DNA of 64,000 nt from the NCBI RefSeq assembly GCF_020736845.1, contig NZ_JAFFQR010000112.1, positions 248,001 through 312,000 on the forward strand. Reading direction: 5' to 3'. The translations under genes and the position numbers were made by a program. The notes beneath the pieces are model-generated. The model had not been told where the DNA came from. It searched no databases and was given only the letters and a program-made list of their open reading frames with translations. Of this stretch, positions 62,581-64,000 are shown in pieces; positions within the stretch are counted from its first letter, which is position 1; every line of letters begins with the position of its first letter. Source of the stretch: Paenibacillus farraposensis (GTDB lineage Bacteria; Bacillota; Bacilli; Paenibacillales; Paenibacillaceae).

Positions 62581-63711
62581 ATGAAGAGAGTTACCACGCT
62601 TGTTATGCTGTCCTTGCTGTTACTTGTAACCCCGATCTACGCTGCTGCACCATCGCCTATGCTGGTCTATGTGGATCAGAGCAACCACTCCTTTATCCCG
62701 CTTCGGCTCCTAAGCAGCTATGGAGGAATTACGCTCAGCATGACGGCAGCGGACAAAAAGATAGAAATTACGCAGGGCAATACCCGGCTTACATTATTTG
62801 TGGGACAAACAACCGCCAAGGTCAATGACCAGCCGGTTCGCATGCCAGATGCTCCTTTTACCAACAACGGCTCTACCTATGTCCCCTTGCAGTTCATCAG
62901 CCAGCATTTAAACCTGCAGGTCTCATGGCAAAAGGAGATTTCAGCCGTCCGCATTCAACAAGGCGCAACGTCCGTTACGCTGCCCGTACTCACTGGCAAG
63001 CTCCCCGGCAGCACCTCTCCGATCACGACGGCTCATCATACCTTTAAAGTGGGGTCACGCACCTTTTCCGCCAAGGTAGTTACCATCTCTATGCTCCATC
63101 CCAAGGTGAGTCTGAATGTAGCCCTGGCAGGCAATACGATTGGCAAGGTGGAAGACTTAAGCAGGATCGCCAAACGCAATCAAGCGATTGTAGCCATCAA
63201 TGGCACATTTTTTGATGCCTATACCAAAAGTTCCTACAAAATCCCTTACGGCTACCTGGTCAGCCACGGTAAAATGTTAAAGAAAAGCTCTGGCGACCAG
63301 CGAACCGTATTCTCCTATGATGCTAATCATTTGGCTGAGCTGATTTCGGGTCCTGCCTTTGAGCAGCGGTTAAGCCAAGGGAACGTTGATGGCGCCCTGC
63401 AAGCCGGACCTCGTCTAGTAACGAATGGCCAGGTCACCCTGAATGTCAAAGCTGAAGGCTTTAAGGACCCCAAAATACGAACAGGCGGCGCAGCCAGAAG
63501 CGCACTCGGAATTACCCGGGATCATAAGCTGATCCTCCTGACCACAGGCGGAGCCACCATTCCGCAGCTCGCCCAAATAATGAAGCAAGCAGGTGCTTAC
63601 CAGGCCATGAATCTGGACGGCGGTGCTTCCAGTGGACTGTATTATAATGGTTCTTACCTCACCACACCTGGGCGCCAAATCAGTAATGCCCTTATTGTAA
63701 AATATCAGTAG
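62581..63711 (+). CDS. Exported phosphodiester glycosidase (NAGPA-like) with stalk domain
   Basis: A 376-residue secreted protein. Signal peptide about 1-22 (LVTPIYAAA). A copper-amine-oxidase-like stalk domain (about 28-125) precedes a phosphodiester glycosidase domain (about 155-375). Family marks: AIVAINGTFFDAYTKSSYKIPYG split across the active site, ARSALGITRDHKLILLTTGG, and the catalytic-region MNLDGGASSGLYY. Relatives include the mammalian uncovering enzyme and bacterial proteins acting on wall glycans or exopolysaccharide. Same stalk domain as the deacetylase at 29050. Terminator follows at about 63719. Confidence 0.9.
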   Translation: MKRVTTLVMLSLLLLVTPIYAAAPSPMLVYVDQSNHSFIPLRLLSSYGGITLSMTAADKKIEITQGNTRLTLFVGQTTAKVNDQPVRMPDAPFTNNGSTYVPLQFISQHLNLQVSWQKEISAVRIQQGATSVTLPVLTGKLPGSTSPITTAHHTFKVGSRTFSAKVVTISMLHPKVSLNVALAGNTIGKVEDLSRIAKRNQAIVAINGTFFDAYTKSSYKIPYGYLVSHGKMLKKSSGDQRTVFSYDANHLAELISGPAFEQRLSQGNVDGALQAGPRLVTNGQVTLNVKAEGFKDPKIRTGGAARSALGITRDHKLILLTTGGATIPQLAQIMKQAGAYQAMNLDGGASSGLYYNGSYLTTPGRQISNALIVKYQ

Positions 63712-63718
63712 ACGGATT

Positions 63719-63765
63719 AAGGGCTGTCTCTACAAATGCGTAATCTGTGGAGATAGCCTTTTCCA
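63719..63765 (+). terminator. Probable terminator after the glycosidase-like gene
   Basis: Stem GGCTGTCTC / GAGATAGCC (one mismatch) followed by CTTTTCCATTTTT. Confidence 0.65.
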
Positions 63766-63875
63766 TTTTTCCACGTATGTCGCCATCCCTATATACCAAA
63801 TCACTAAGGAAAATTCCCCCTGTATGTAAAGTATAGCAAGGCTTGCTAGACCAGACAACATGCCAAGGCTACCAT

Positions 63876-64000
63876 CTATCCTGCACCAAAAAGGCCTTCC
63901 CTCACATATCTAAATCCCTCCTTACTTAAAGCATTCTCTATGGTATGAAGAAAATCAGGCTTCGTCGCTATACCTCGTGGCTGCAAGTCTAAATGTGCAC
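63876..64000 (-). CDS. C-terminal end of an unidentified gene (cut by window edge)
   Basis: A minus-strand frame enters from the right edge and runs 40 codons to a TAG at 63876-63878. The translation is protein-like: AHLDLQPRGIATKPDFLHTI, then ALSKEGFRYVREGLFGAG. GGCCTTTTT near its end is part of the coding frame. I do not recognise the family from so short a piece. Confidence 0.4.
   Translation of the reverse strand, partial: AHLDLQPRGIATKPDFLHTIENALSKEGFRYVREGLFGAG

Overview
The window reads as chromosome of a low-to-moderate GC, endospore-forming Gram-positive, most likely a Paenibacillus (genus is inference). Support: strong GGAGG ribosome sites with frequent TTG/GTG starts, a GerA-type germinant receptor operon, a hemE-hemH-hemY operon of the coproporphyrin type, AraR boxes around an araM/araR/araDB block, glutamate racemase, YtpB, YtxH, an LTA-synthase-like gene and stalk-domain secreted proteins. 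No rRNA, CRISPR array or transposase was seen. Family calls are from motif recognition by eye, not from searches.

Layout. 0-2.5 kb: 3' part of pfkA, a YtpB terpene synthase and a gutted MATE transporter. 2.5-18 kb: housekeeping (cold-shock protein, PepF, LapA-domain protein, M42 peptidase, Uup-type ABC-F, DUF92, FAH, GDPD, CapA, hemEHY, an MFS exporter). 18-30 kb: methyltransferases, LTA-synthase family protein, DUF1450 and HesB proteins, LysM-M14 peptidase, racE, YtxH, a SufR-like regulator operon, a holin and a polysaccharide deacetylase. 30.2-31.4 kb: a 1.2-kb AT-rich gap with a heptad-repeat remnant and two small ORFs, one with a clear signal peptide, divergent from a double-HTH protein. 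32-37.7 kb: arabinose locus (araB, araD, araR, araM) with three AraR-box palindromes. 38-42 kb: germination receptor. 42.3-43.5 kb: FabV/TER reductase.

43.8-54.6 kb is the most unusual region. Nearly every gene makes or uses pyridoxal phosphate (PLP): YggS, PdxS, SerC, a broken ArgD, a SufS-type cysteine desulfurase, HemL and GlyA, with a MOSC protein and a LysR regulator in the centre. One end is the 3' end of a tRNA-Leu gene. The other end carries a degenerate copy of that tRNA end plus its downstream flank, in the same orientation. This looks like an old tRNA-integrated island whose cargo is a set of duplicate PLP enzymes with its own PLP synthase. A reasonable hypothesis is insulation of essential PLP enzymes from a PLP-directed antimetabolite, or service of a pathway with high PLP demand. 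Gene debris (folE2 fragment, frameshifted ORFs) sits at its edges.

54.7-64 kb: a structured leader ending in a terminator ahead of a GNAT acetyltransferase, a second GNAT, a two-gene carboxy(nor)spermidine operon, htpG under a CIRCE element, a SMI1/KNR4 protein, a phosphodiester-glycosidase-like exported protein and the tail of one more minus-strand gene.
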